From JAJFJD01 sp965228975 (GTDB lineage: Bacteria; Pseudomonadota; Alphaproteobacteria; UBA8366), in NCBI GenBank assembly GCA_965228975.1, contig OZ245851.1, positions 5,394,001 to 5,458,000 of the forward strand: a DNA stretch of 64,000 nucleotides. Direction: 5' to 3'. Both the position numbers and the translations under genes were made by a program. Within the stretch, counting starts at the first letter, position 1, and each line of letters starts with the position of its first letter. The notes beneath the pieces were generated by a model that did no database searches, was not told where the DNA came from, and saw only the letters and a program-made list of their open reading frames with translations. Shown piece by piece: positions 18,237 through 26,968 of this stretch.

Positions 18237-19196
18237 ATGATCTATCTGCTGATTCCGATCGGATTTGCCCTTCTTTTCGTGGGCGGCGACGCACTGGTCC
18301 GCGGCGCCGTCGGGTTCGCCCAGCGATTTGGGGTATCCCCGATGATGATCGGGGCGACGGTCGTCGCCTATGGCACGACAACGCCGGAGCTGTTCGTTAG
18401 CCTCGACGCCGCGTTCAAGGGGTCGCCGGGGATCGCCGTGGGCAACGTCATCGGCAGCAATATCTGCAACTTTCTGCTGATTCTCGGTTGTTCCTGTCTG
18501 ATATGGCCGATCTCGCTCGAGCGCAGCGCATCGCTGAACACCACCGGGATCATTTTGACCCTCGCGACGGCCTTGCTGCTGTTGCTTGCCTGGGACGGCC
18601 AGATCGCGCGGTGGCAGGGCGTGTTGATGGTCCTGCTGCTGGTCTCGCTGACCGTCTACAATTTCCGGAAGGAACGCCGGAAGTCGTCTTCGACGAGTTC
18701 TTTCGCCGAGGAAGCCGAGGAATTCGCCGACAAGGCCCCGACATCGGTGGCGAAATCCGCGCTGACATTCGGTGCCGGGTTGCTGGGGGTGATCTTCGGG
18801 GCCGATTTTCTGGTGAAGGGCGCGGTGGCTCTCGCGCGCGATGCGGGCGTGCCCGAGGAAGTCGTGGGCCTGACCGTCGTCGCGCTCGGCACGTCGCTGC
18901 CGGAACTGGCGACGGCGGTGATCGCCGCGTGGCGGCGGCATTCCGACGTGGCGCTTGGCACCGTCTTCGGCGCCAATATTTATAACATCCTTGGGATCAT
19001 GGGGGTCGTCGCGACCGTGACGCCGGTGCCGATCCCGCCGCAGATGGTCGCCTTCGACCTCTGGTTCCTGTTGGGTATCACCGCGATCCTCGCGTTCTGG
19101 GTGCGCCGGTTCAATGTGATGAATCGGGTGGCCGGCGCCGTTTTCCTGACATGCTATGGCGGCTATGTCGCCTGGCAGTATTTGGGCGTCGGCTGA
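18237..19196 (+). CDS. Calcium/sodium antiporter (CaCA family, YrbG-like)
   Basis: 319 aa, about ten membrane helices in two inverted halves. Each half carries an alpha-repeat: GATVVAYGTTTPELFVSL with GNVIGSNICNFLLILG (residues about 39-90), and GLTVVALGTSLPELATAV with GTVFGANIYNILGIMG (about 215-260). The acidic residue after GT..PE is the ion-binding Glu. A hydrophilic loop (RKERRKSSSTSSFAEEAEEFADKA) joins the halves. Exports Ca2+ across the inner membrane in exchange for cations. GGTGGGGAAAAG precedes the ATG. Confidence 0.92.
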   Translation: MIYLLIPIGFALLFVGGDALVRGAVGFAQRFGVSPMMIGATVVAYGTTTPELFVSLDAAFKGSPGIAVGNVIGSNICNFLLILGCSCLIWPISLERSASLNTTGIILTLATALLLLLAWDGQIARWQGVLMVLLLVSLTVYNFRKERRKSSSTSSFAEEAEEFADKAPTSVAKSALTFGAGLLGVIFGADFLVKGAVALARDAGVPEEVVGLTVVALGTSLPELATAVIAAWRRHSDVALGTVFGANIYNILGIMGVVATVTPVPIPPQMVAFDLWFLLGITAILAFWVRRFNVMNRVAGAVFLTCYGGYVAWQYLGVG

Positions 19197-19315
19197 CCGG
19201 ACGCTTTCCACGCCCGGCGTCAACTTGCGGAATCTCGGAAAATCGGGCACCCATGATGGGTGAGGCATGCCGTTTCGGCCGAAAAATAGCCATCTGAAAG
19301 CAAGAGGAATTTGCC

Positions 19316-20368
19316 ATGGGCAAGCGGATCGTCGTGGTTGGGGCCGGCGCGATTGGCGGCTACGCGGGCGGGCACATGGCGCGGGGCGGCGAAGACGTCA
19401 CCCTGATCGACCCCTGGCCGGATCACGTGAACCATATGAACGAGCATGGCATCCGGTTGGACGGCGTGACCACGCAGGAATGCTGCACGGTGCCGGTCAG
19501 GGCGATCCATCTGACCGATGTCCAAGCACTCTCGAAGGCGGACCCGATCGATATCGCTTTCATCTCCGTGAAATCCTATGACACCGAGTGGGCTACCGCG
19601 CTGATCAAGCAGTATCTGGCTCCCGATGGTTTCGTCGTTTCCCTGCAGAATTGCATGAACGAGGAAACGGTTGCGCGCGTCGCCGGCGAGGAGCGCACCG
19701 TCGGCTGTATCGCTAGTACGATCGCGGCCGAACTTGTCGGGCCTGGTCATGTCCAACGGAATGTTCCGCTCGGCGGAGAGACGCACATGGTGTTCCGCGT
19801 CGGCGAACTGCACGGCCGGATCACGCCGCGCGTCGAAGAGGTTGCCCGCCTGATGCGGCATGCGGACAGCGCCATGGTGACCAGCAATCTTTGGGGCGAG
19901 CGCTGGACCAAGCTGACGATCAACGCGATGCGGAACGGCCTATCCGCCGCGACGGGGATGAGCGGCAAGGAGCGCGACGGCGATCCCGTGACCCGGGACA
20001 TCTCGATCCGGCTCGGTGCCGAGTCGATCCGTGTCGGTTGGGCGCTCGGGTATCGCATCGAGGATGTTATCGGGCTTCCGCCGGACCGGTTCGTGGCGGC
20101 CGCCGAGGGCGACGCGGCCGCCCGCCGCGATGTCGACGCTTTCATGGAAGCGGCAATCGCGGAACGCAGCGACGATCAGCGGCCGTCGATGGGACAGGAC
20201 ATGCGAAAGGGCCGCCGGACCGAGATCGATCTGATCAACGGTTTCGTCGCCGCGAAGGGAGACGAGATGGGCATTCCGACGCCGGTCAGTAAGGCCTTGG
20301 TCGATGCCGTGAAGCGGGTCGAGCGTGGTGAGGTCGCCGCGAGTCCGGACAATGTCGCTCACATATAA
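19316..20368 (+). CDS. Ketopantoate reductase (PanE/ApbA) family protein
   Basis: 350 aa. N-terminal NADPH-binding motif VVVGAGAIGGYAGGHMARGGEDVTLID and the C-terminal ApbA_C domain with ERWTKLTINAMRNGLSAATG, containing the Lys and Asn of the active site. At 350 aa it is longer than housekeeping PanE (about 300) and has an EAAIAERSDDQRPSMGQDMRKGRRTEID segment (the family SMxQD motif). It may act on ketopantoate or another 2-oxo acid. AAGAGGAATTTGCC precedes the ATG. The ComA-like gene follows 110 bp downstream. Confidence 0.88.
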   Translation: MGKRIVVVGAGAIGGYAGGHMARGGEDVTLIDPWPDHVNHMNEHGIRLDGVTTQECCTVPVRAIHLTDVQALSKADPIDIAFISVKSYDTEWATALIKQYLAPDGFVVSLQNCMNEETVARVAGEERTVGCIASTIAAELVGPGHVQRNVPLGGETHMVFRVGELHGRITPRVEEVARLMRHADSAMVTSNLWGERWTKLTINAMRNGLSAATGMSGKERDGDPVTRDISIRLGAESIRVGWALGYRIEDVIGLPPDRFVAAAEGDAAARRDVDAFMEAAIAERSDDQRPSMGQDMRKGRRTEIDLINGFVAAKGDEMGIPTPVSKALVDAVKRVERGEVAASPDNVAHI

Positions 20369-20478
20369 TGGCACGCTCAAATAGAGATGCCCGTGCCGCC
20401 GGGCACCGCATAGGCAATACAAGCGAGCGCTTATAAGGCAAAGATCACGTAATAAGACAAAAAAATAGGGAGCAGGTT

Positions 20479-21273
20479 ATGGCGGAGGATGCAGGTCTTA
20501 CCGGTATGGCGTTTTCAACGGTCAAGGTGGCACCACGGCCGCCCAAACCGCGCGACGCCGGCCTCACCATCGTGGCCGACCGCGGTGTCGGACTGAACAG
20601 GGTCGCCGACCTGCTGGAATCCGCGGGCGCATATGTGGACTACGCAAAGATTGCGATCGGTGCCTACCGGCTTCAGACCGAGGATTTTCTCAGCCGCAAG
20701 ATTGCGCTCTACCGCGACAACGCTGTCCGCATGTTTTTCGCAGGCGATGTTACCGAAGCTGCCTTCCTGCAGGGCGTGTCACGGGAATTCTATCGCGAGG
20801 TCAAGCGGCTTGGCGGTGATGCGGTGGAGATTTCGAGCGCGCAGGTTGCGATGTCGCTGGACGACAAATGCGCCTTGATCCGGATGGCGCGGGACGAAGG
20901 GCTTCAGGTGGTCGCCGAGGCTGGCCAAAAAGGTCATGACGACTGGACCCGCAGTCAGGGCTATGTGTTCCGTCAGATGGAGGCCTATTTCGAGGCCGGC
21001 GCGTGGAAGGTGTTGATCCAGGGCGAAGGGGTCAGCGAAGGCGTCGAGGCGCGGAAAGAGGATCTCATCCTCAACATCGCGGCCAATTTCGATATCAAGG
21101 ACCTGATCTTCCAGGCGAAGGACGGCGCTACGCAGGCCTGGTATGTCTCAACGTTGGGGAATGCGGTCAATCTGGACGTGGACGACGATCAGGTCATCGA
21201 CGTCGAATTGATGCGCCGCAACATCCGCAAGCGCGGCGCCTTCGGTCTCGTTGGAAGCCTCGACGGGGCATAG
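20479..21273 (+). CDS. Phosphosulfolactate synthase (ComA) family protein
   Basis: 264 aa, normal ComA length. Family features: KPRDAGLTIVADRGVGLNRVADLLESAGAYVDYAKIAIGAYRL at residues about 18-60 (archaeal and Bacillus ComA/YitD read KPRxxGLTxVxDKGxG and DFVKLGWGT), then VEISSAQVAM and EGLQVVAEAGQKGHDD. ComA adds sulfite to phosphoenolpyruvate to give phosphosulfolactate, the first step toward coenzyme M or sulfolactate. No other coenzyme M gene is visible here, so the product's fate is unknown; GxxRDA and IAIGA differ slightly from archaeal enzymes. GGGAGCAGG precedes the ATG. Confidence 0.82.
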   Translation: MAEDAGLTGMAFSTVKVAPRPPKPRDAGLTIVADRGVGLNRVADLLESAGAYVDYAKIAIGAYRLQTEDFLSRKIALYRDNAVRMFFAGDVTEAAFLQGVSREFYREVKRLGGDAVEISSAQVAMSLDDKCALIRMARDEGLQVVAEAGQKGHDDWTRSQGYVFRQMEAYFEAGAWKVLIQGEGVSEGVEARKEDLILNIAANFDIKDLIFQAKDGATQAWYVSTLGNAVNLDVDDDQVIDVELMRRNIRKRGAFGLVGSLDGA

Positions 21274-21290
21274 GGGAAACGGGCCGGCGG

Positions 21291-21473
21291 TTAGCCATTC
21301 CCCTTGCCGGCGCGTCGGGCGATCATGCCGTAGTTGAAGAGAACGCCGAACAGGCAGAGGCCGAGCCCTGCGTAATACATCGTGTTGTCCGTTGCGTTGC
21401 CGGCAATGATGAGGCCAAGCAAGGCCAGCACCGCCATTGCAAGGCCCAAAACCCACGCCGCTCCATCCTGCAT
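21291..21473 (-). CDS. Small two-helix membrane protein
   Basis: 60 aa from ATG at 21473 (AAAGGGA 7 bp upstream). Two hydrophobic segments (WVLGLAMAVLALLGLIIAG and MYYAGLGLCLFGVLFNYGMI) joined by NATDNT, ending ARRAGKGNG. I do not recognise a named family. It is transcribed divergently from ccoN across the spacer holding the FNR box, so it may also be oxygen-regulated. It ends 17 bp from the convergent comA-like stop. Confidence 0.75.
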   Translation of the reverse strand: MQDGAAWVLGLAMAVLALLGLIIAGNATDNTMYYAGLGLCLFGVLFNYGMIARRAGKGNG

Positions 21474-21571
21474 GGAAGCATCCCTTTCAGTTCGGTTGTT
21501 CACGTCGTCGCACCCCGGATTTCGAGGTAGCATTTCCGATCCGAGGGTGTCTATACCAATCCAGCCCAGAT

Positions 21572-21585
21572 TTGATCGAAATCAA
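21572..21585. promoter_or_regulatory. FNR/FixK (Anr-type) box
   Basis: TTGATCGAAATCAA, a perfect match to the TTGAT-N4-ATCAA consensus of FNR/FixK-type regulators. It is 90 bp upstream of the ccoN ATG and 98 bp upstream of the small divergent membrane-protein start. It fits activation of the high-affinity oxidase under low oxygen. Confidence 0.92.
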
Positions 21586-21675
21586 TGTGCACCGCACAAA
21601 TGTCGGCGAGGTTACGCTCAACGACGGCGGGGTCGAGCGCCCCGTTTGGCGTGTTAGGGAAAGGGAGATTGAGGC

Positions 21676-23169
21676 ATGGCTGTAGTGTCCAGCGTGCCCG
21701 GAACGGCTGAGTCCGTTTCCAGGGGCCAAGAGGCTGTTGTTTATAACGAGGATGTCGTTCGGCTTTTTGTCATTGCGACGGCATTCTGGGGCGTTGCGGC
21801 GTTCTTGGTTGGGGTGATTATCGCCCTGCAACTTGCCTTCCCGGTAATGAACCTGGGTCTTGAGTGGACCTCGTTCGGCCGTTTGCGGCCGGTTCACACC
21901 AGTGCCGCAATTTTCGCCTTTGGCGGCAACGCGCTCTTCGCGACCTCTCTCTATGTCGTGCAGAGAACCTGCCGGGCCACGTTGTTCGGCGGGCCGGACG
22001 TGGCGCGCTTTCTGTTCTGGGGCTATCAGGCCTTCATCGTCATGGCCGCGCTCGGCTATGTGTTCGGCATCACGCAAAGTAAGGAGTATGCCGAGCCGGA
22101 ATGGTTCGTCGACCTCTGGCTGACGATCGTCTGGGTCGTCTATCTGGTGGTTTATGTCGGAACCGTCATGCGCCGCCGGGAACCGCATATCTATGTCGCG
22201 AATTGGTTCTACCTCGCCTTCATCGTGACCATCGCGATGCTGCATGTGGTGAACAATCTTGCGGTGCCGGTCTCGTTGTTCGGCGCGAAGAGCTACATTC
22301 TGTATTCGGGTGTTCAGGACGCGCTGACCCAGTGGTGGTACGGGCACAATGCGGTCGGATTCTTCCTGACGGCGGGCTTCCTCGGGATGATGTATTACCT
22401 GATCCCGAAACAAGCGGAACGGCCGGTCTACTCCTACCGTCTGTCGATCGTCCACTTCTGGTCGCTGATCTTCCTGTACATCTGGGCCGGGCCGCATCAT
22501 CTGCACTACACTTCCCTGCCGGATTGGGCGCAGACCCTGGGCATGACCTTCTCGATCATGCTGTGGATGCCGTCCTGGGGCGGCATGATCAACGGCATCA
22601 TGACGCTGTCCGGTGCCTGGCATAAGCTGCGCACGGACCCCGTCCTGCGCATGCTGGTCACGTCGGTCGCCTTCTACGGCATGAGCACCTTCGAGGGGCC
22701 GTTGATGTCGGTGAAGGAAGTCAACGCGCTGTCGCATTATACGGACTGGACCATCGGCCACGTCCACTCCGGCGCGCTCGGTTGGGTCGCCTTCATCAGC
22801 TTCGGGGCGCTGTACTTCCTGGTGCCGCGCTTGTGGAACCGGGAGCGGCTCTACAGCTTGCGCCTCGTCTCCTATCACTTCTGGATCTCGACCATCGGCA
22901 TCGTTCTGTACATCACCGCGATGTGGGTCTCCGGTATCCTGCAGGGGTTGATGTGGCGGTCCTACGACAGTCTCGGTTTCCTGCAATACTCCTTCGTCGA
23001 GACCGTCGAGGCTATGCACCCGTTCTATGTGATCCGTGCGGGGGGCGGCATTCTGTTCCTGCTGGGATCCTTCATCATGATTTACAACCTCGTGCGCACG
23101 GTGCGCGGTGACCTGCGGAGCGAAAAGGCGTTCGTGGCGCCGCAGGCCGCAGCCGCGCCGGCGGAATAG
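21676..23169 (+). CDS. ccoN: cbb3-type cytochrome c oxidase subunit I
   Basis: 497 aa, twelve or more membrane helices. Contains the heme/copper ligands of the C-family oxidases: RPVHTSAAIFAFGGN, QWWYGHNAVGFFLTAGFLGMMYYLIPK (CuB His and cross-linking-type Tyr region), YIWAGPHHLHYTSLPDW (two CuB His) and TIGHVHSGALGW (heme His pair). It is the catalytic subunit, reducing O2 at low concentration and pumping protons. GGGAGATTGAGG precedes the ATG. First gene of ccoNOQPGHIS. Confidence 0.97.
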   Translation: MAVVSSVPGTAESVSRGQEAVVYNEDVVRLFVIATAFWGVAAFLVGVIIALQLAFPVMNLGLEWTSFGRLRPVHTSAAIFAFGGNALFATSLYVVQRTCRATLFGGPDVARFLFWGYQAFIVMAALGYVFGITQSKEYAEPEWFVDLWLTIVWVVYLVVYVGTVMRRREPHIYVANWFYLAFIVTIAMLHVVNNLAVPVSLFGAKSYILYSGVQDALTQWWYGHNAVGFFLTAGFLGMMYYLIPKQAERPVYSYRLSIVHFWSLIFLYIWAGPHHLHYTSLPDWAQTLGMTFSIMLWMPSWGGMINGIMTLSGAWHKLRTDPVLRMLVTSVAFYGMSTFEGPLMSVKEVNALSHYTDWTIGHVHSGALGWVAFISFGALYFLVPRLWNRERLYSLRLVSYHFWISTIGIVLYITAMWVSGILQGLMWRSYDSLGFLQYSFVETVEAMHPFYVIRAGGGILFLLGSFIMIYNLVRTVRGDLRSEKAFVAPQAAAAPAE

Positions 23170-23181
23170 GGGGTATTGGCC

Positions 23182-23907
23182 ATGTTCATCAAACACGAAA
23201 AGATCGAGAAGAATGTCGGGCTGATGCTGGTGCTCACGCTGATCGTTGTGGCGATCGGCGGCCTGGTCGAGATCGTGCCGCTCTACACGATCAAGACCAC
23301 GATCGAGAAAGTGAAAGGCATGCGCCCCTATACGCCGCTGGAGCTGGTCGGGCGGAACATCTATATCCGCGAAGGGTGCTACACCTGCCATTCGCAACAG
23401 ATACGCCCGTTCCGCGACGAGGTGGAACGTTACGGCCACTACAGCATTGCGGCGGAAAGCATGTATGACCATCCGTTCCAGTGGGGCTCGAAGCGCACCG
23501 GGCCGGACCTGGCGCGCGTCGGCGGCAAGTATTCGAACGAATGGCATGTCGCCCATATGGTCGATCCGCGCGCCGTGGTGCCGGAATCGATCATGCCGAG
23601 CTACGCCTTCATGCTAAACCGACCGATCCGGACCGACGATATCGCGGATCATTTGAAGGCCAACCAGGCGGTCGGCGTGCCGTATACCGAAGAGATGGTC
23701 GAGAACGCCCTGGCCGACCTGCAGGCGCAGGCGAATCCCGACGCCGACACCGAAGGCCTGATGAAGCGGTATCCCAAGGCGGTCGTCGGCGCCTTCGACG
23801 GTAATCCGAATAACCTGACCGAGATGGATGCCTTGATCGCGTATATGCAGATGCTTGGGACCCTGGTCGACTTCAGGAATTACCGCACCGAAGACCTGCG
23901 GCAGTAG
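23182..23907 (+). CDS. ccoO: cbb3-type cytochrome c oxidase subunit II (mono-heme)
   Basis: 241 aa from ATG at 23182 (an in-frame TTG lies 6 bp upstream, but AGGGGG is well spaced for the ATG). N-terminal anchor helix (VGLMLVLTLIVVAIGGLVEIVPL) and one c-type heme site CYTCH at residues 66-70; YGHYSIAAESMYDHPFQWGSKRTGPDLARVG and the axial Met context IMPSYAFM follow. It is a membrane-anchored electron-transfer subunit facing the periplasm. Confidence 0.96.
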   Translation: MFIKHEKIEKNVGLMLVLTLIVVAIGGLVEIVPLYTIKTTIEKVKGMRPYTPLELVGRNIYIREGCYTCHSQQIRPFRDEVERYGHYSIAAESMYDHPFQWGSKRTGPDLARVGGKYSNEWHVAHMVDPRAVVPESIMPSYAFMLNRPIRTDDIADHLKANQAVGVPYTEEMVENALADLQAQANPDADTEGLMKRYPKAVVGAFDGNPNNLTEMDALIAYMQMLGTLVDFRNYRTEDLRQ

Positions 23908-23917
23908 GGGAGCCATC

Positions 23918-24094
23918 ATGGATATACAAGCCATCGCCGACATGCTGTATCCGGTTTGGGTGCTGCTTTTCGTGATCCTTTTCGTGGCGATCGTCGCCTG
24001 GACGTGGTGGCCGTCGCGCCGCCAGAAGGAACGGATGGAGGATCACGCGAACATTCCCTTCCGCGATGAAGAAGAAAACCGGAAACCGTCCTAG
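23918..24094 (+). CDS. ccoQ: cbb3-type oxidase small subunit CcoQ/FixQ
   Basis: 58 aa from ATG at 23918 (TAGGGGAGCC upstream). One membrane helix (MLYPVWVLLFVILFVAIVAWTWWP) then a short charged tail RRQKERMEDHANIPFRDEE, matching FixQ. It stabilises the CcoP-CcoNO association. Confidence 0.93.
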   Translation: MDIQAIADMLYPVWVLLFVILFVAIVAWTWWPSRRQKERMEDHANIPFRDEEENRKPS

Positions 24095-24103
24095 GAGAGA
24101 AAG

Positions 24104-24976
24104 ATGCCGACAAAACCGGAAAAAGACGCCATCACCGGGACGGAAATCCGGAGCCATAAGTGGGATGGCATCCAGGAGATGGACAACCCTCTGCCGCGCT
24201 GGTGGTTGTATGTCCTCTACGCGACGATCGCGATATCGGTTGTGTACTTCGTGCTGTATCCGGCCATTCCCGGGTTGACCGGGTACACGAAGGGTTTGCT
24301 TGGATATACGGAGCGCCAAGCGCTCGACTCCGAGTTGGCGGCACACCGGCAGTCGCAGGCCGGTTATTACGACCGCATCGCCAAGGCGACGCCTGCGCAA
24401 ATCCGTGAGGATGCGGACTTGCTGAACTTCGCGCTGGCCGGCGGTAAATCCGCCTTTGCCGATAATTGTGCGCCGTGCCATGCCGCCGGCGGCGCGGGAC
24501 GGGCCGGCTACCCGAACCTCGCCGATGACGATTGGCTGTGGGGCGGGTCGCTCGAGGCGATCCAGACGACGCTGCTCCATGGGGTACGCTGGGTGCAGAA
24601 TGACGATACGCGTGCGTCCGAGATGCCCCGGTTCATCAGTGATGAAGTTCTCACGACCGCGCAGGTCGCCGACGTGACGCAATACGTCCTAAGCCTCGTC
24701 AATCGTGCCGAGGACCCGAAAGCCGTGGCCCGGGGCGCGCCGATCTATGCCGAGCAATGCGTCGCGTGCCATGGCGCAAAGGGCGAGGGCAACCAGGAAC
24801 TCGGCGCACCGCGTCTGTCCAACGATATCTGGTTGTACGAGGGGACGCCGGAGGCACTAGCGGCGCAGATCGGCAATCCGCAGCACGGCGTCATGCCGGC
24901 TTGGGTCGGACGACTGGACGAATCGACGATCAAGATGCTGACCGTTTACGTGCATTCATTGGGCGGCGGACAGTAA
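24104..24976 (+). CDS. ccoP: cbb3-type cytochrome c oxidase subunit III (di-heme)
   Basis: 290 aa. N-terminal HKWDGIQEMDNPLPRWW motif and one membrane helix, then two cytochrome c domains: CAPCH at residues 122-126 and CVACH at 219-223, each with a later Met ligand (SEMPRF; GVMPAW). It passes electrons from soluble cytochrome c to CcoO/CcoN. Confidence 0.97.
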   Translation: MPTKPEKDAITGTEIRSHKWDGIQEMDNPLPRWWLYVLYATIAISVVYFVLYPAIPGLTGYTKGLLGYTERQALDSELAAHRQSQAGYYDRIAKATPAQIREDADLLNFALAGGKSAFADNCAPCHAAGGAGRAGYPNLADDDWLWGGSLEAIQTTLLHGVRWVQNDDTRASEMPRFISDEVLTTAQVADVTQYVLSLVNRAEDPKAVARGAPIYAEQCVACHGAKGEGNQELGAPRLSNDIWLYEGTPEALAAQIGNPQHGVMPAWVGRLDESTIKMLTVYVHSLGGGQ

Positions 24977-25010
24977 GGAACCGTCCCCGCAGCGCAAGCG
25001 AGCGACGACG

Positions 25011-26477
25011 ATGTCTGAAGTTCAGTACGAAGACGCCGAATCGGTTCGGGAGCAGCAGAAAGACCTGCCGCTTTATGCGGCGCGGGTAAAGATCTTCCCG
25101 AAGAAGGTCGCCGGCGTCGTACGGCGCTGGAAATGGGCCGTGCTGATCGTCCTTCTCGGCATCTACTACATTGCGCCGTGGTTGCGCTGGGATCGCGGTC
25201 CGGGCGCGCCCGACCAGGCTTTCCTGATCGATATGCCGCATCGCCGAGCGTATTTCCTGTGGATCGAGATTTGGCCGCAGGAAGTCTATTACCTCGCCGG
25301 CTTGCTCTTGATCGGCGCGTTCGGATTGTTCCTGGCGACCGCGCTGTTCGGCCGTGTCTGGTGCGGTTTCACCTGTCCGCAGACCGTGTGGACCGACCTC
25401 TTCATGTGGGTTGAGCGCTTCGTCGAGGGCGATCGCGCCGCGCGGATTCGATTGGACAAGATGGGTTGGACCGTCGCCAAAATCGCGAAGCGGTCGCTGA
25501 AACACACGATCTGGATCATCATTTCGGTGCTCACCGGTGGTGCCTGGATCATGTATTTCAACGATGCGCCGACCCTGGTTCAGGACATCCTGCATTTCCA
25601 GGTCGCGCCGTCGGTCCTGTTCTTCATCGGGTTGTTTGCCGGCACGACCTATTTGCTGGCCGGCTTCGCCCGCGAACAGGTCTGCACCTATATGTGTCCA
25701 TGGCCGCGGTTCCAGTCGGCGATGTTCGATGAAGACTCGCTCATCGTCACCTATGAGGAATGGCGCGGCGAGCCGCGCGGTCCGCACAAGAAGGGCACCG
25801 AGTGGGACGGCCGCGGCGACTGCGTCGCCTGCAATCAATGTGTCGCCGTCTGCCCTACCGGGATCGATATCCGCGACGGCAACCAGTTGGAATGCATCGG
25901 ATGCGGCCTCTGCATCGATGCGTGCAATGACGTGATGGCGCGGGTCGGTCGGCCGGCTGACCTCATCACCTATGACTCGGTGAACCGGCAGAATGCGCGT
26001 GCCCGGGGGGAGACCTCGAAATATCGTCTGATCCGCCCCCGCACCATCATTTATGCCGTGTTGTTGACGATCGTCGGCGCCGTGATCATGGCGTCGCTTT
26101 GGACGCGTCCCGTTGTCGGGATCAATGTGTTGCGGGACAGGAACCCGCTTTTCGTCCGCTTGACGGACGGATCCATCCGGAACGGGTTCACCATCAAGAT
26201 CCTCAACAAGCAGCGGGTGGAACAAGGGTATGTGCTCGATATCGACGGACTGCCCGGCGAGACTATGTCCGTCGTTGGACAAAATACACCGTCGACGACC
26301 GTCTACCTGACTGCGGCGCCCGATACCGTGACCACATACCGCATTTACGTCCGCGTCCCACGCGACAAACTGGCGTCGGGCGCGGTACCGTTTAACTTCG
26401 TCTTGTCGGAACACCCCATCGTCGAGGGTGGTGTGACGACCCGCCATGAAACGGTGTTCAGAGGACCGGAAAAATGA
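25011..26477 (+). CDS. ccoG: cbb3 oxidase accessory protein CcoG/FixG (Cu reductase, 4Fe-4S)
   Basis: 488 aa. About five membrane helices; RVWCGFTCPQTVWTDLFMWVER and REQVCTYMCPWPRFQSAMFD are family signatures. A double ferredoxin module (CVACNQCVAVCP and CIGCGLCIDACN) at residues about 270-310 binds two [4Fe-4S]. A C-terminal Ig-like domain follows. CcoG is known to reduce Cu(II) for CuB assembly. Its stop overlaps ccoH by 4 bp. Confidence 0.96.
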   Translation: MSEVQYEDAESVREQQKDLPLYAARVKIFPKKVAGVVRRWKWAVLIVLLGIYYIAPWLRWDRGPGAPDQAFLIDMPHRRAYFLWIEIWPQEVYYLAGLLLIGAFGLFLATALFGRVWCGFTCPQTVWTDLFMWVERFVEGDRAARIRLDKMGWTVAKIAKRSLKHTIWIIISVLTGGAWIMYFNDAPTLVQDILHFQVAPSVLFFIGLFAGTTYLLAGFAREQVCTYMCPWPRFQSAMFDEDSLIVTYEEWRGEPRGPHKKGTEWDGRGDCVACNQCVAVCPTGIDIRDGNQLECIGCGLCIDACNDVMARVGRPADLITYDSVNRQNARARGETSKYRLIRPRTIIYAVLLTIVGAVIMASLWTRPVVGINVLRDRNPLFVRLTDGSIRNGFTIKILNKQRVEQGYVLDIDGLPGETMSVVGQNTPSTTVYLTAAPDTVTTYRIYVRVPRDKLASGAVPFNFVLSEHPIVEGGVTTRHETVFRGPEK

Positions 26478-26968
26478 GTGACGCATCCGAAGCGAGACCG
26501 TCCGACCGCTATCTGCCGTATCTGTTTTTCGTCTTCTTCGGCGTCGTGCTGTTCGCCAACGGCATGCTCGTCTATGCCGCCGCGACCAGTTGGACCGGCC
26601 TGAATGGCGAGAAACACTACATCAGGGGGTTGGCCCACAACCGGACGCTGGAGGCGGTGGCGGCGCAGCGGGCGATGGGATGGATCGGTACCGTGTCGCT
26701 CGACCCGGGACGCGACGGCGATTCGGTGCTTCGATTCAAACTGACCGACAAGGCCGCCGCCGGTATCGTCGGCGCGACGGTCACGGCGAAGTTCGTGCGG
26801 CCGACCCATGTCGGCAATGACTTTTCCGTACGCCTCCAGGATCTGGGCGGTGGCCGGTATATGGCGCGCGCCGAGATGCCGTTGGCGGGGCAGTGGGACG
26901 TCGATGTGGTGGCGGAGCACGGCAAAGGCCGCTTCCAGGTGCTTCAACGGGTTCATGTGCCCAGATGA
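26474..26968 (+). CDS. ccoH: FixH/CcoH assembly protein
   Basis: 164 aa. One N-terminal helix (YLPYLFFVFFGVVLFANGMLVYAA) then a periplasmic beta-rich FixH domain (GEKHYIRGLAHNRTLEA, GRYMARAEMPLAGQWDVDV). It is needed for maturation or stability of the cbb3 oxidase. It is coupled by ATGA overlaps to ccoG upstream and ccoI downstream. Confidence 0.93.
   Translation: MSDASEARPSDRYLPYLFFVFFGVVLFANGMLVYAAATSWTGLNGEKHYIRGLAHNRTLEAVAAQRAMGWIGTVSLDPGRDGDSVLRFKLTDKAAAGIVGATVTAKFVRPTHVGNDFSVRLQDLGGGRYMARAEMPLAGQWDVDVVAEHGKGRFQVLQRVHVPR

Noticed and set aside
21487..23556. A 689-codon minus-strand open frame across ccoN and ccoO.
   Set aside because: It is an antisense frame to strongly conserved cbb3 subunits, with low-complexity Arg/His/Asp composition and no domain.
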